64,000 bases of DNA, taken from Paralvinella palmiformis. Lineage: Eukaryota > Annelida > Polychaeta > Terebellida > Alvinellidae. The notes beneath the pieces were generated by a model. The model was given only the letters and a program-made list of their open reading frames with translations. It was not told the DNA's origin and ran no database searches. The stretch is from positions 245,001 through 309,000 of the forward strand of contig JAODUP010000446.1 of the NCBI GenBank assembly GCA_025642065.1. Direction: 5' to 3'. Made by a program: the position numbers and the translations under genes. This document shows positions 54,311 through 64,000 of this stretch, piece by piece (positions within the stretch are counted from its first letter, which is position 1; every line of letters starts with the position of its first letter).

Positions 54311-55018
54311 ACAATTATGAAACCGAATTCGAAAAATACATCAATAAAAGAGCAATATCTTTAAAATATTTTTTGATTATTTGCAACTTACGACTATGAT
54401 CAGAAAAGACTTTTTTCACCACAGGAATATATGATAAATTAGCGGGATTCTTATTTTCTCAAAATTCAATGATTCCCGGGGTTATTTGGATTGTCAATTA
54501 GGAACCAAAATTAAAGCTAGAGAAAAATATCTTTTAAAGATTGTACCATGTTTTTAGTTGATACTATTTGCATACTTTTACAGAAAATAGTTAATGATCT
54601 TAAACAAAACCGAAAAAGACTTTTGACCCATTCACTTTTTTTTCACCTAGCGCACCTACACATATACACGTAATGTTTATAAAAATTATATATTAGCTGT
54701 GTGATTCTTATTGTGTGCCTATAAATGATAAATACAAAATGGCATACTCCAGCGGTGGCTGGTGATTTTCGTGGATTGTACAAGTTAGTGAAACCATTAA
54801 TAGTCTGGAAATGGACTTAAACAGCATATGTGACCAGTATTTTAGTTTCCCTATTGAGACGTTTTCATGCTGAGTATAATGTTTCACAACCCCATAAAGC
54901 TCGCAAAACCTTGACCCATCTCCCACTTTTTCTTTCCACCCATACGCACCTACACACATATCACTGTTTTTTTGTCTTATTACAGTAAATTATATATTGT
55001 GTGTGTTCCTTCAAATTT

Positions 55019-55355
55019 ATGGCCTAGTGGGACTTTCTTACTCATGGTCATGCTGTCCGGGAGGTTCGAATCCCGACCGTGGCACTATAGTAGGAGGAGT
55101 TTTTCAGGCAACTGGGAAGGTTTTCTCCGCCGAATGTGCAATCTATTGTAAATTCTAAATACATTTATAATTATTCCCCTTGGTGAAGCAGTAAATTACA
55201 GACCATATGCGTCTCCCTCATTTGATAATTATGATAATTAGTGTTTTACGGCCATTTCTGTGCACATGGTAGGCTAAATGGACCGAGTGACCTCCAAAGG
55301 TAACGAGCTAAGCCACGTAAAATAACTGCCATTTCGGTCATTATTATATGTCCAC
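55019..55355 (+). mobile_element. SINE family B interrupted by a family A fragment
   Basis: The family B body (GGTTCGAATCCCGACC B-box, GTGGCACTATAGTAGGAGGA, CAACTGGGAAGGTTTTCTCC) is broken by a minus-orientation family A piece at about 55241-55310. Family B then resumes with GCCATTTCGGTCATTATTA. This shows A inserted after B. Confidence 0.75.
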
Positions 55356-55448
55356 GTATATGTTGATTTATTATATGTTCACGTATATGTTGATTTATTA
55401 TATTTTCACGTATATGTTGATTTATTATATGTTCACGTATATGTTGAT
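55341..55448. repeat. 27-bp tandem repeat, four units
   Basis: Exact 27-base periods at 55341, 55368, 55395 and 55422. Each unit has the pattern TTATTATATGTTCACGTATA then TGTTGAT with one or two substitutions. It starts within the (ATT) tail of the family B SINE. Confidence 0.95.
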
Positions 55449-56034
55449 TTCTTCTCCTGTCCTCATGTTTCTTATCAACATAAACTATTTAAAAACATAT
55501 GAAGCGACTTAACTTTCGCCAAACTCAATAAATCAATCACAGCAAGTAAAGTCTGCCATCAGTCAAACAATATAATTTAAAGGAGAAAATTATGAACTTT
55601 CTAAAGCAAAAATAAAATATACACTACACGTTTACCGAAATGCGTTTATTAATAATTTAAACCAATTTGTTGTTAAATCAAACTTTTTCATTTTTAATAT
55701 TTACCGATAAAATTAATTACACAAATGCTAATTTTTCATACAATAAAAATTATTATCTAAAAAAGAGCAAAAAGACTATGAAAAACTGCTTCATATGTCC
55801 ATTTTATTCTAAAAAACGGAGTCATTAAACATTTTAATTCACTGAACATCTATTTCACCATCACAGTATAACAAGATAGTTGTGATTTGCAGAATTATGT
55901 ATACCAAAGCAAGGTAGATTAGGCTGAAGGGGATAATACACGCTTCATCCTTTCCCACTAGTATTGTCCCTTCACCGACCCTCCTAGAATCTAAGCCCCC
56001 GGTGCAGTTTATAATATGTACGTTTGTGCATCCC

Positions 56035-56067
<33 letters not shown>

Positions 56068-57121
56068 ATACATGGATGAATTATATAGATACATACAGAT
56101 ACACACACACATGTTGAAAGATCATGGTGAAGACGTAAACATCCGGTGTCGTTGCCCGTTACTCTATTATCTACCGAAATATCCACACCCTAATGTGTGG
56201 CAATAATGTAGGAACAACCGGTTAAATACCGGAAGTTCAAAACCGAGTATTTCTTAATAAAATATGAACTGAACCATCACCATGGTGTCTCCCACGTGTT
56301 AGCATACAACAAAACGGCATTTGAACTGTGTTCAAATAAAGAAGCGACATCTGACGATAGAGTAAATAGTTGCCAATTGTAAAAATACTCCACCCTGGTT
56401 CCATGTGTAGTGGAGCATAAAGAAATACTGCTACAATAACTATATACAATATTAAATAGCTATATAAAATGCTTCCGATTTGAGCAATAATGTCCTAACT
56501 TCCTCTAGCAAGGAATTAGTATTAAAAATAACATAACAAGCTATTTGAGATAAAAGTTCGACAAATAGTAGCTAGCATACCTGGCATCCACACACTATTA
56601 CGTGCACTATAAATACATGTTGCGAATTAAATATTAAAATACAATAACACGACAGCTGAAATATAACAAAATGTTACTTGCCCTTAACTAAATACATTTT
56701 ACATGATTAATTAAATTACTAGCACTAGTACTGTATAACATTGATACCATTCAGCGCACATACACATCAAAGTGCACTCGTAAACGTCCGGTCATATTTA
56801 ATATCCATAAGCTGACATAAAATAGCTTTAGAAGGTTTATCAAGGTATAGCAACAATAAATCCATAATAATGACAACACCCTTACCTAAGCCCTTCGTTG
56901 ATATAAAAACAGAATACATTACACACTGCTGCAGGGTAAATATATACTATAAACTTCGAAATACAACACAATGGATATTTGGCAGTGTGTGTGTAAATCT
57001 GATAACAAACACATGACACCTACCCATGAAATAGAAATGTAATACTGGTCATGGGTACCATAATATTTTTGATGCATAATATTTTCATGATATGAATCAA
57101 TTCAGACTCAGCTGTGAATGA

Positions 57122-57140
57122 CGTGCGCGCGCGCGCGCGT
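57122..57140. repeat. Alternating GC run
   Basis: GCGCGCGCGCGCGCGC inside a longer purine-pyrimidine alternating stretch, in otherwise AT-rich DNA. Confidence 0.9.
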
Positions 57141-57749
57141 TTGTGTGTTGCGTGCCCATCCGTGCGCGTGTATGTTAGCGCATGTTTGTTTAATTGTATT
57201 CCATGTTGAATGTAATAATTCCTTCCATATGATATACACCATATAATCTCATGTGAGATCCATATGACCACAGTCACTTAAAGAGGAGTCTCTCTTTTCT
57301 GTAAAAGAAATTAAAAAAAAAACGTATTAAAATAGAGTGTAGATTATTAATTTAATGAATGAAGCATGAAAAGGAAATATGATCGAATAAAATTGACAAG
57401 AAACAAATTAAAAATCTAGTTCAACCCAAAAGAAGAAGAACACCAACAATAATAATTACAACACAAATCTAAATATGAATAGAGTGGTTCACCCACCCAC
57501 CTATACACCACCACCACCACCACCACCACCACCAACAAAACTAAGATAATCTAAGATCTTATATTAAGATAAACCAGGCCTAATAATAAACTGGGAAAAA
57601 CCCGAACACCTGTCTTTAAAGTGAATTAAAAGGAAAAACCCCATTAACAACGAACATAATAAATAGTTGACAACACGGGATACGATTGTCAAAATGAACC
57701 AACTAATTATAGAAGAAGAAACAGATAGTAAACTAAAAGAAAATAAACA

Positions 57750-57998
57750 TCAATCTACACAAAACAAATCTGTCCTGGATTCCAAATCACTGAGACAACA
57801 GGTGCTACCACGAACGTTGCCAGAAGGTAACGGATTTACCACAATTAACTCTTCAGCCATCAGATGGTATAGAAGTTCATGGTCATTTGGAAACGTTCGT
57901 TCCATCGGTGGCCGGCGGGAATTCTGCATCGTAGACGGTCTAGACTTCCCATCCTCAGTAGTCGATTTAATCTCATGATAGGACAAAGATTGTGGCAT
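57750..57998 (-). CDS. Terminal coding exon of the ANK-MAGUK
   Basis: The long exon ends at 58164 with CAG followed by GTAATT, a strong donor in phase 0. On the minus strand an acceptor, TTGGCACACAG, ends at 57999. The frame that follows (MPQSLSYHEIKSTTEDGKSR through to LESRTDLFCVD) runs 82 residues to TGA at 57750-57752. The intron would be 165 nt. Without splicing, the long frame would read 25 more residues and stop. The spliced form is preferred because both sites are canonical and the phases agree. Confidence 0.65.
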   Translation of the reverse strand: MPQSLSYHEIKSTTEDGKSRPSTMQNSRRPPMERTFPNDHELLYHLMAEELIVVNPLPSGNVRGSTCCLSDLESRTDLFCVD

Positions 57999-60900
57999 CT
58001 GTGTGCCAATATAGCGAGGGTAATGTTACATTCATTGCTATCTCTATTTCTACACCGTAACCAGGCAAGTTTTAGTTACGCTATGTTTACCCTATATTAG
58101 ACCGGTAATTAGCAAGAACGCATTTTGTACGCCCCAATAGCACTGTTCGTGGCATTTAATTACCTGAATCACATATTGGCGTCGTGCTGCCATCTGCTGG
58201 GCGTGTAGTTGCTGGTGTAGAGCTGGATTCATCGCTGGGTCGGCTCTTTCTATGGTTATAGCTCGCGGCGGATTTCTAGGATTTGAAGGCTGCCTTCCAC
58301 GCTGTCTAACACTGGACGCAGAAGTTGTCGTGGCCAAACTCGCAGTATCTCCCCCGGAACTGTCTTCGGCTGAAGAGAGGCTTTTATTTTTCAGGATCGA
58401 TCTCTTTGGTTTCGCGCCACCGGAGTTCGATGAGTGACTCGTGTCCAGCTGTGATTGGTTGGACACCGTCGATTCTTCCTCAACGCGAAGATCCTGATAG
58501 TTCGTGCTGCCCATGCCACGGCTCAGGACGTCGTCGACCGACATATTCCGCACTCGCGAACTCTGCTGCACGGAGGCCCCGATGTGCCGATTGAGAACGT
58601 CTCGTATTTCGTCTGGTACATCGGGCAGATCATCGGTAGTTTTAGACACCCTGTTCGGTTTTCTAGCGCGTCCACGTCGAGTCGACGAGTCATCCTGTTT
58701 GTCCAAGGCCAGTTTGAACGGTTGCGGCTGAATGGGAAAGCTAACCTCATCATCGTCTTCTGCACTGTCCTCTTCATCCGAAGACGACCCATCCGTGTTC
58801 CGTTCCAAGGATACCCAGATTGGCTGCTCTTGGAGACGAACAATTGTCTCCTTCAGGGTTTTGCTCCACTCACCGTTGTTGGTGTAGGAGACCGTCGCGC
58901 TAAAGAGGCCGTGGTGCCGCTTAGAAAACTGGATCGCTTCGTCGTACATGAAACCGGCTTTTCTTTCAAAACCCGGCGCAAAACGTTCCTTCAACGCCTT
59001 AACAATGGCTTTATTAGCGGGACACAAATAGATAACGATAGGATTGAGCTGTGTGTGTTCTTGTAGGTATTTGATGCTGCTTGGACTGACGATGAGGAGA
59101 CAGTGTTTCCCTTGCTGCATCACCACCTCTATCGGTCGCGTGTTTATGGATGGTACAGATCCGTCACCGTTGGGGGCGTTAGACGAGAGTTCGATAGCAC
59201 CCTTGGGTATGCCAAAGCGATCCGGTTGATCCTGTAGGAGTGTGTCCCTCACCGAATCACAGAACAGCCCCAGCAACACAACAGGTCTTCTGAATCCCGG
59301 TGACTTTTGTGTCACCCACTCGTACGACTTCACGTTTTTTAGCGCCTCTTTGAAATCGTCTCCGTCTATTCTGTTCATCCCTCTGTCTAAAGACTTGGCA
59401 CGTTTGAAGCTTTTCCTTATGAAGCCGCCCTTGTTTCGGATTTCTTCGGCGCGCAGCTGGGCGATTTTATACGACGTGGCGATCTGATCTGCTCTAAATT
59501 TGTTGGGGATGAAGCCGGTTTGTTCCCGAGTCGAGGTGATGGCCATCTTGGCTACACGCCAAAGGCCTTGTTTTCCACTGGGAGCTGTGTCCCTGACCGA
59601 GAACACATCCCCGATTTTGAAACTGAATTCCGATTTACTGGAGGCGTCGTAGGCGAAGTGGGTCTTAATGAAAAACGAATCACCAGAGCCACCGTTGCTG
59701 AGAACTTTCTGGTAGTCGTCCATTTCGTTCCTTACCACCATCCTAACCGAGCTTTTAATCCCCTTTAATATGGCATAGACATCTTCCCGTGTCAGGTTGC
59801 CGATACTCCTGTTGTTTAACTTCAATATCCTGTCGCCCACCTTCAGGCCTTCCTTGGAAGCCTTGGACTTCTTCTCGATCTCGTGTACAAACATCCCAGT
59901 GACGTTACCTCCGACCAGCTTCAGAGGCTGTTTACCCTCCGAGTTGTAGCATATTATTCTGTTATCTGCCGATCCAGAGCTGCCCGTTCGGATTTTATCC
60001 GGAATCACGGTCTCATTCCCAATGGTCACTTTGCGTTGGTTGAGCAAGTCATCGTCGCTCTCAAGCCCCTTTTCAGACTGAGCCCTTTTCATTGAATACT
60101 GTGTATCTGGATTACGCTGCAGCTCAATAAACTCAACGGAACCACTTCTTACCATGGTAGTATTACTGAATTGCTGATTTTTGCTGTTTCCGTGTGGCGG
60201 TTTGGCACTATCGCGACTTTCCTCCGGAGTATAGCTAGGCATTACACTGGATAGCGACTGACCTTCTGAAAGGATTCTTTCCAATCTCCGCTGCGGCTTT
60301 GGATGATTCTGTAAATCGCCCATAGATTTGTGGAAACGTAGATCGGTTTCCAGGTTCTGACGAAGTCTGGCAACACTTCCACCTTGATTGCTGGGTACTA
60401 CCTGCTGGCTGACAACCGTCGTTTCATCATCGTCGTCATCGATATCTTCATCAAGCGAAGATTTCCAAGATAGACTGTCACTAGAATCAGCATAGTTTGA
60501 CGTCTGACGTTGTGCAGGTGGCGGTTTCTTTTGTTGCAGTTTCTGCCGGGTTTCCCTTCTAGCTTCATATATACCTTGGGTAGAATCGGTGTGTTCCCAG
60601 TACAGATTACTGGATTGATTTACCGGTACTCGTTCCCAATTGGTATTGTCGCTGCTTTCGTCATTCATGGAACCAATCGCTGCCTTCGTATCGGCTTCTT
60701 TAAATGTTCGCATATTGTTGTTCTGCTGCCGCGTGTGTTGTCGTTTCATATCGGCATTCGAGCCCAATAGAGTCGAATCTGTCACGACACTTTCACTTTC
60801 CTCCGTTGTTAGACGACTGTTACGGCTGTCGTAATAATCGCTTCCGTATTGCTGCGTACTCTGAGAAAAACTGGTCGATTCACTTACAGGTGAGGACCTG

Positions 60901-63329
60901 CCTGGGTCCTTCGGAACGACCCGGATGATCGTCTGTGGGAGAGGTGCTTGTTGTAACTGTTGTTGAGGTCGTCGATACGGTTGTTGTTGTTGCTGCTGCT
61001 GGGATGCTACACGGGTTCCTGGTTTAGGTGGCAGTGGTGGTGGTGGACCATCCTTCTTCCCGACGATGAACGGCTGACGACTGGGATTTGGATCCTGGTG
61101 AGTTCTGCTAACGCTACTAAATTCACTAACGGTACTGTACTCGTCATTCCCTTCCACATTTTCATGTTTTGCCGAAGGCGGTTCGGGCGGGCCATCTTTG
61201 ACGATGATGTCGGCCTGTTCTTCGAGCCAACTGTGCAAACTCTGATTGCTGACGGCGTTCTGGATTTTTCGCTTTTCCTCGGGGGTATATTTCAGTCTGG
61301 ACTGAGCGAGCTTCGTCTTAGAAGGTTTTGGCGGGACCGCTGGCGCTTCTTTCTCCGACAATGTATCCAGGGTGTCGAAAGATTCGTCGTCATAAAACGA
61401 ATCATCATCATCATCACTATCAGCGGTGCCATTCTTTAGAGGCGACGCTGGTATTTTATTAGCGTTAGGAAAGGCGGGCTGGATCTGGATAGCCGGTTTT
61501 TTGCCGACCGGCGACTGTCGGGGCACACGTCTTCCACGACCCTTGCCACCCAGGGAAGCCGTCGCCATAATATCATCTCCGGGTAGACTCTCGTATGATT
61601 GTTGCAGTTCGTCAGCTCGGGAATTGCTAGGTTGTGTCGGCTCGTTGTCGCACGCCGAATTACGAGGTGTCACATCCCAGAAGCTGTCAACTTCAGCGCC
61701 TCTATTGGCACGCTGTTGACTGAGACCCGCGTTTCGCATCTCTACGGGCGGCTTCGGTAACGTTCGGGTTACGTTCTGGCCGGAATTCGGAGACGAACAA
61801 CTATTATTCCTCGCTCGTGATTCGAAGTTGTTCGGATTCGAATCTGCACTTCTATCCAGACTGCGTTGGCTGTTCTTGGCAGCTCCCTTCACTCGAAATT
61901 GCGGCAGGAGTGATTGAGATTTCTTCTTTCCTCGACTAAATGCCGACTTAGAGCCACCACTCGACGAGGTGCTGTGGCTCTTTCCGAATATGTCCTGTGA
62001 GCTCCCGGTAAGTGAGCTGCCCTTCGTATTCGAGCGTGACCGGAGTCCAACCGGTTTTAGATAACCGTCCTCGTACACAGCATTGGATCCATTGGGGCCG
62101 CCGGAAGCAAGTATGAACTCATTGCTACCTACGGAGTTGATGCTGAGCGCGGAGCGGCTCGATACGGAAGGTTTAATCAACGCTGTCGAATAGCCTTTGG
62201 CCCGAACTTCCATGGCATCGTTCATGATCCTGATCCTCTCCTCCATGGCGCTTTTCAGCAACTGAATAGTCACCGTGTCGTCTACCGTCGCCAGATCATA
62301 AGGTTTATAGCCGCCATTATCCTCAATGGTCGGATCTGAGCCGGCATGGATGAGAAGCTCGACGGTTTTCTGAAATTCGTTTCTGGTCGCCAGATGTAGG
62401 GGAGTTTCGCCGCGAGAATTCTGCAAGTCGATATGAGCTCCCGAGTTCAGTAGCACCCTCACGGTTTCCGTGTACTCGTCTTTCGACTTCATACCCATCG
62501 GGTCGTACTCTCGCAGGCAGGCGCAATGTAGCGGCGTCTCGCCCATGGAATCTCGAATATTCGGCTCGGCGCCGCAGTCTTCTAGCAGCGTGGCCACCGT
62601 TTCGGCGTGGCCTTCCTCGGCCGCTACGTGAATGGGAGCCTTCTCCCGATTATCGTAGCACGGCACTTTGGTGTTCACGTTGACGTCGTAGTCGCAAAAC
62701 AATCGAACGAGCACGTTGTGGCCCTCCTTCGCCGCCATGTGGATCGGAATAGCTCCACCGGTTCCCTTCTTGAACATATCCGAATCGTGCTTGACCAGCA
62801 ACTTGACCAGCTCGGTGTGTCCGAATATAGTCGCCATGTGTAGCGGCGTGTTCCCCGCCGCGTCGACGATGTTTGGCTGAGCGCCGCGCGTCAGCAGCAT
62901 CTTGGCCATTCGGTAATCGGCCTTCCGTACAGCGTGATGGAGTGCCGTCCTCAGTTTGTGATCCTGAAGGTTCGGATCGGCGTTCATCGCCAGTATGGCG
63001 TCAACCGTGTTCACCAGTCCAGCTCGAACAGCGAGGATCAGGGCAGTCTTCACCTTGGTTTTCCTCTTCACGACCTCCTTCTGTACGAAGTTGATATTCA
63101 CCTCTTGTTTGCAAACCAGAAATTGTATTATCGTCGGATCTGGAAGCGTAGCCGCCAACAGCAACGGGACCTCGGTGTACTCGGATGCGAGCCTTCGGAC
63201 GTCTGACGTGCATAATTCCTGAATTCGCTGTTTAGACTTTATATGAGTGATTAGGACCTCTCGCACCTTCTCGAAATCGCTGTGCTCTATGGCCGCAACC
63301 AAGATTGGGCCATGAGTCTTCTTACCCAT
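57750..63329 (-). CDS. Ankyrin-repeat MAGUK with ZO-type PDZ-SH3-guanylate-kinase core (2 coding exons)
   Basis: A predicted 1,804-aa scaffold, likely at the membrane or cell junctions. Exon 58164-63329 encodes 1,722 residues without interruption; exon 57750-57998 adds 82. The domains are an ankyrin block at about 94-371 (HHAVRKADYRMAKMLLTRGA, TPLHMATIFGHTELVKLLVK, TPLHLATRNEFQKTVELLIH); a Ser/Gln/Pro-rich linker at 372-1124 with SH3-ligand-like PAVPPKPSK and GPPPPLPPKPG; PDZ at 1125-1200 (LKLVGGNVTGMFVHEI); SH3 at 1217-1290 (GDSFFIKTHFAYD, TGFIPNKFRADQIA); and a guanylate-kinase-like domain at 1356-1510 lacking the P-loop (HHGLFSATVSYT, QPIWVSLE). The last three match ZO proteins best, for example GDSFYIRTHFEYE and GIIPNKNRAEQLA in ZO-1. 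ATG at 63327-63329 is used; an in-frame TGA lies 21 nt upstream. The single huge exon is in contrast to the neighbouring genes. ZO PDZ1, PDZ2 and ZU5 are absent. Confidence 0.93.
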
Positions 63330-64000
63330 TGTCACCGACTTCTTTCCTCACCACCGGTACCTCGTTTCTTGGTCTGCTAACTGTTATAAGTTATTTTGGC
63401 AAACTGAAACATAATGACACTTTTGTAAGTTCCCATACAGTTAATAAGTAAATATTTGTCAATTTAGTACCTTTTTGCCACAAACTCAAGAACACATTAA
63501 GTCAACTTAGTTGGTGATATATTTAATATAATTGATTGCATTCGCAGAACGAATTATCATTTAATGACAGCACAGATAAAAACATAATCATAATTTTTTC
63601 CCAATAAACATGTATAATTTATTTTAACAAAATATGCATCCTTGTCATGCAATCAATAGGAAATTAAGTGAAGAGCTAGTCATGTGTTATTTACTCTATT
63701 ACAACTGACCAGCGTATTGAAATATCAACTATCGATGTGTTGCGAGCACATAGCCAGACCTGGAGCCGAACTCAGATGGTATAGGTTTGTTGCCAACCGT
63801 GCTACTAGTTAGGCCACGAGGCGCCTCTGTCCGTATACTGAATGCAATTTTGTATTGTAACAATAGATGTGTGTGTGTGTGTGTGTATGTTTGTATGTAA
63901 AACATCCTGTTACTCTTTTTTCAATTGTATTTGTTGACATAGTTGACAGCATGTACCTTTAATGTATAAAGTATTGTCAAAATCACTTCCAGTACTTTCC
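63330..64000. other. 5' flank of the ANK-MAGUK
   Basis: On the minus strand a strong 3' splice site, ATTATGTTTCAG, ends near 63404, about 75 bases before the start codon. So a 5' UTR exon is likely and the promoter lies beyond the window. A family A SINE head fragment is at 63750-63828 and a (GT)n run near 63869-63888. No other gene is seen. Confidence 0.6.
63750..63828 (-). mobile_element. SINE family A, head fragment
   Basis: Only the tRNA-like half: GGAGCCGAACTCAGATGG, then CGTGCTACTAGTTAGGCCAC and GAGGCGCC. The family tail is missing. Confidence 0.65.

Larger units (their letters stand above)
51587..57700. other. Gene-free interval between transporter and ANK-MAGUK
   Basis: I see no convincing exon. 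It holds a LINE (51965-53275), a degraded segment near 54003-54310, a nested SINE pair (55019-55355), a 27-bp tandem repeat (55341-55448), (TA)n at 51941-51966 and 56033-56060, an alternating GC run (57122-57140) and a (CCA)n run (57501-57535). Both flanking genes point towards this interval, so it carries their 3' ends. Confidence 0.7.

Noticed and set aside
55341..55448. CRISPR-like array
   Set aside because: The 27-base units are directly adjacent without unique spacers, and the genome is eukaryotic. It is a minisatellite.
58455..59066. 203-codon plus-strand frame, and other plus-strand frames through 63200
   Set aside because: They are shadows of the long ANK-MAGUK exon, which has recognised domains on the minus strand.
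63333..63335. GTG as start of the ANK-MAGUK
   Set aside because: An ATG in good context lies two codons downstream at 63327-63329, after an in-frame TGA. Nuclear genes of animals rarely start at GTG.

Overview
This is animal (eukaryotic) nuclear DNA: AT-rich, full of long dinucleotide microsatellites, tRNA-derived SINEs, LINE fragments and small DNA transposons, with protein genes split by GT-AG introns. A calexcitin-type EF-hand gene and the general repeat style point to a lophotrochozoan, most likely a mollusc. That placement is inference; no ribosomal or mitochondrial marker is present.

Four protein-coding genes can be rebuilt. (1) TAF2, the TFIID subunit with an aminopeptidase-like fold, is on the minus strand from 29779 to 4374. 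I recover 30 exons whose summed length (3,675 nt) is a multiple of three and encodes about 1,224 residues. (2) A calexcitin / sarcoplasmic calcium-binding-type EF-hand protein is on the minus strand, 35741 to 32132, in six exons (about 225 aa). (3) An excitatory amino-acid transporter (SLC1 family) is on the plus strand, 46699 to 51348, in eight exons (556 aa). (4) A very large MAGUK-type scaffold is on the minus strand, 63329 to 57750. One uninterrupted 5,166-nt coding exon carries ankyrin repeats, a long disordered linker, then a PDZ-SH3-guanylate-kinase core of the ZO (tight-junction protein) type. A short terminal exon follows.

Layout: 1-4223 repeat-rich intergenic DNA; 4224-29779 TAF2, whose introns hold SINEs, a 216-bp hAT-like MITE with an 8-bp target duplication, a foldback element and a diverged tandem duplication with a ghost exon; 29780-31900 SINE and LINE 3' ends; 31916-35741 calexcitin-like gene, full of (TA)n/(GA)n arrays; 35742-46698 gene-free DNA with LINE remnants, ending in the transporter 5' region; 46699-51348 transporter; 51349-57749 gene-free DNA with another LINE and nested SINEs; 57750-63329 the ANK-MAGUK; 63330-64000 its 5' flank.

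The four genes do not form an operon or an obvious pathway. The most unusual object is the ankyrin-ZO chimera, in which ankyrin repeats sit where ZO proteins carry PDZ1 and PDZ2, encoded almost entirely by one exon in a region where neighbouring genes are finely split. No CRISPR, rRNA or functional tRNA gene was seen.
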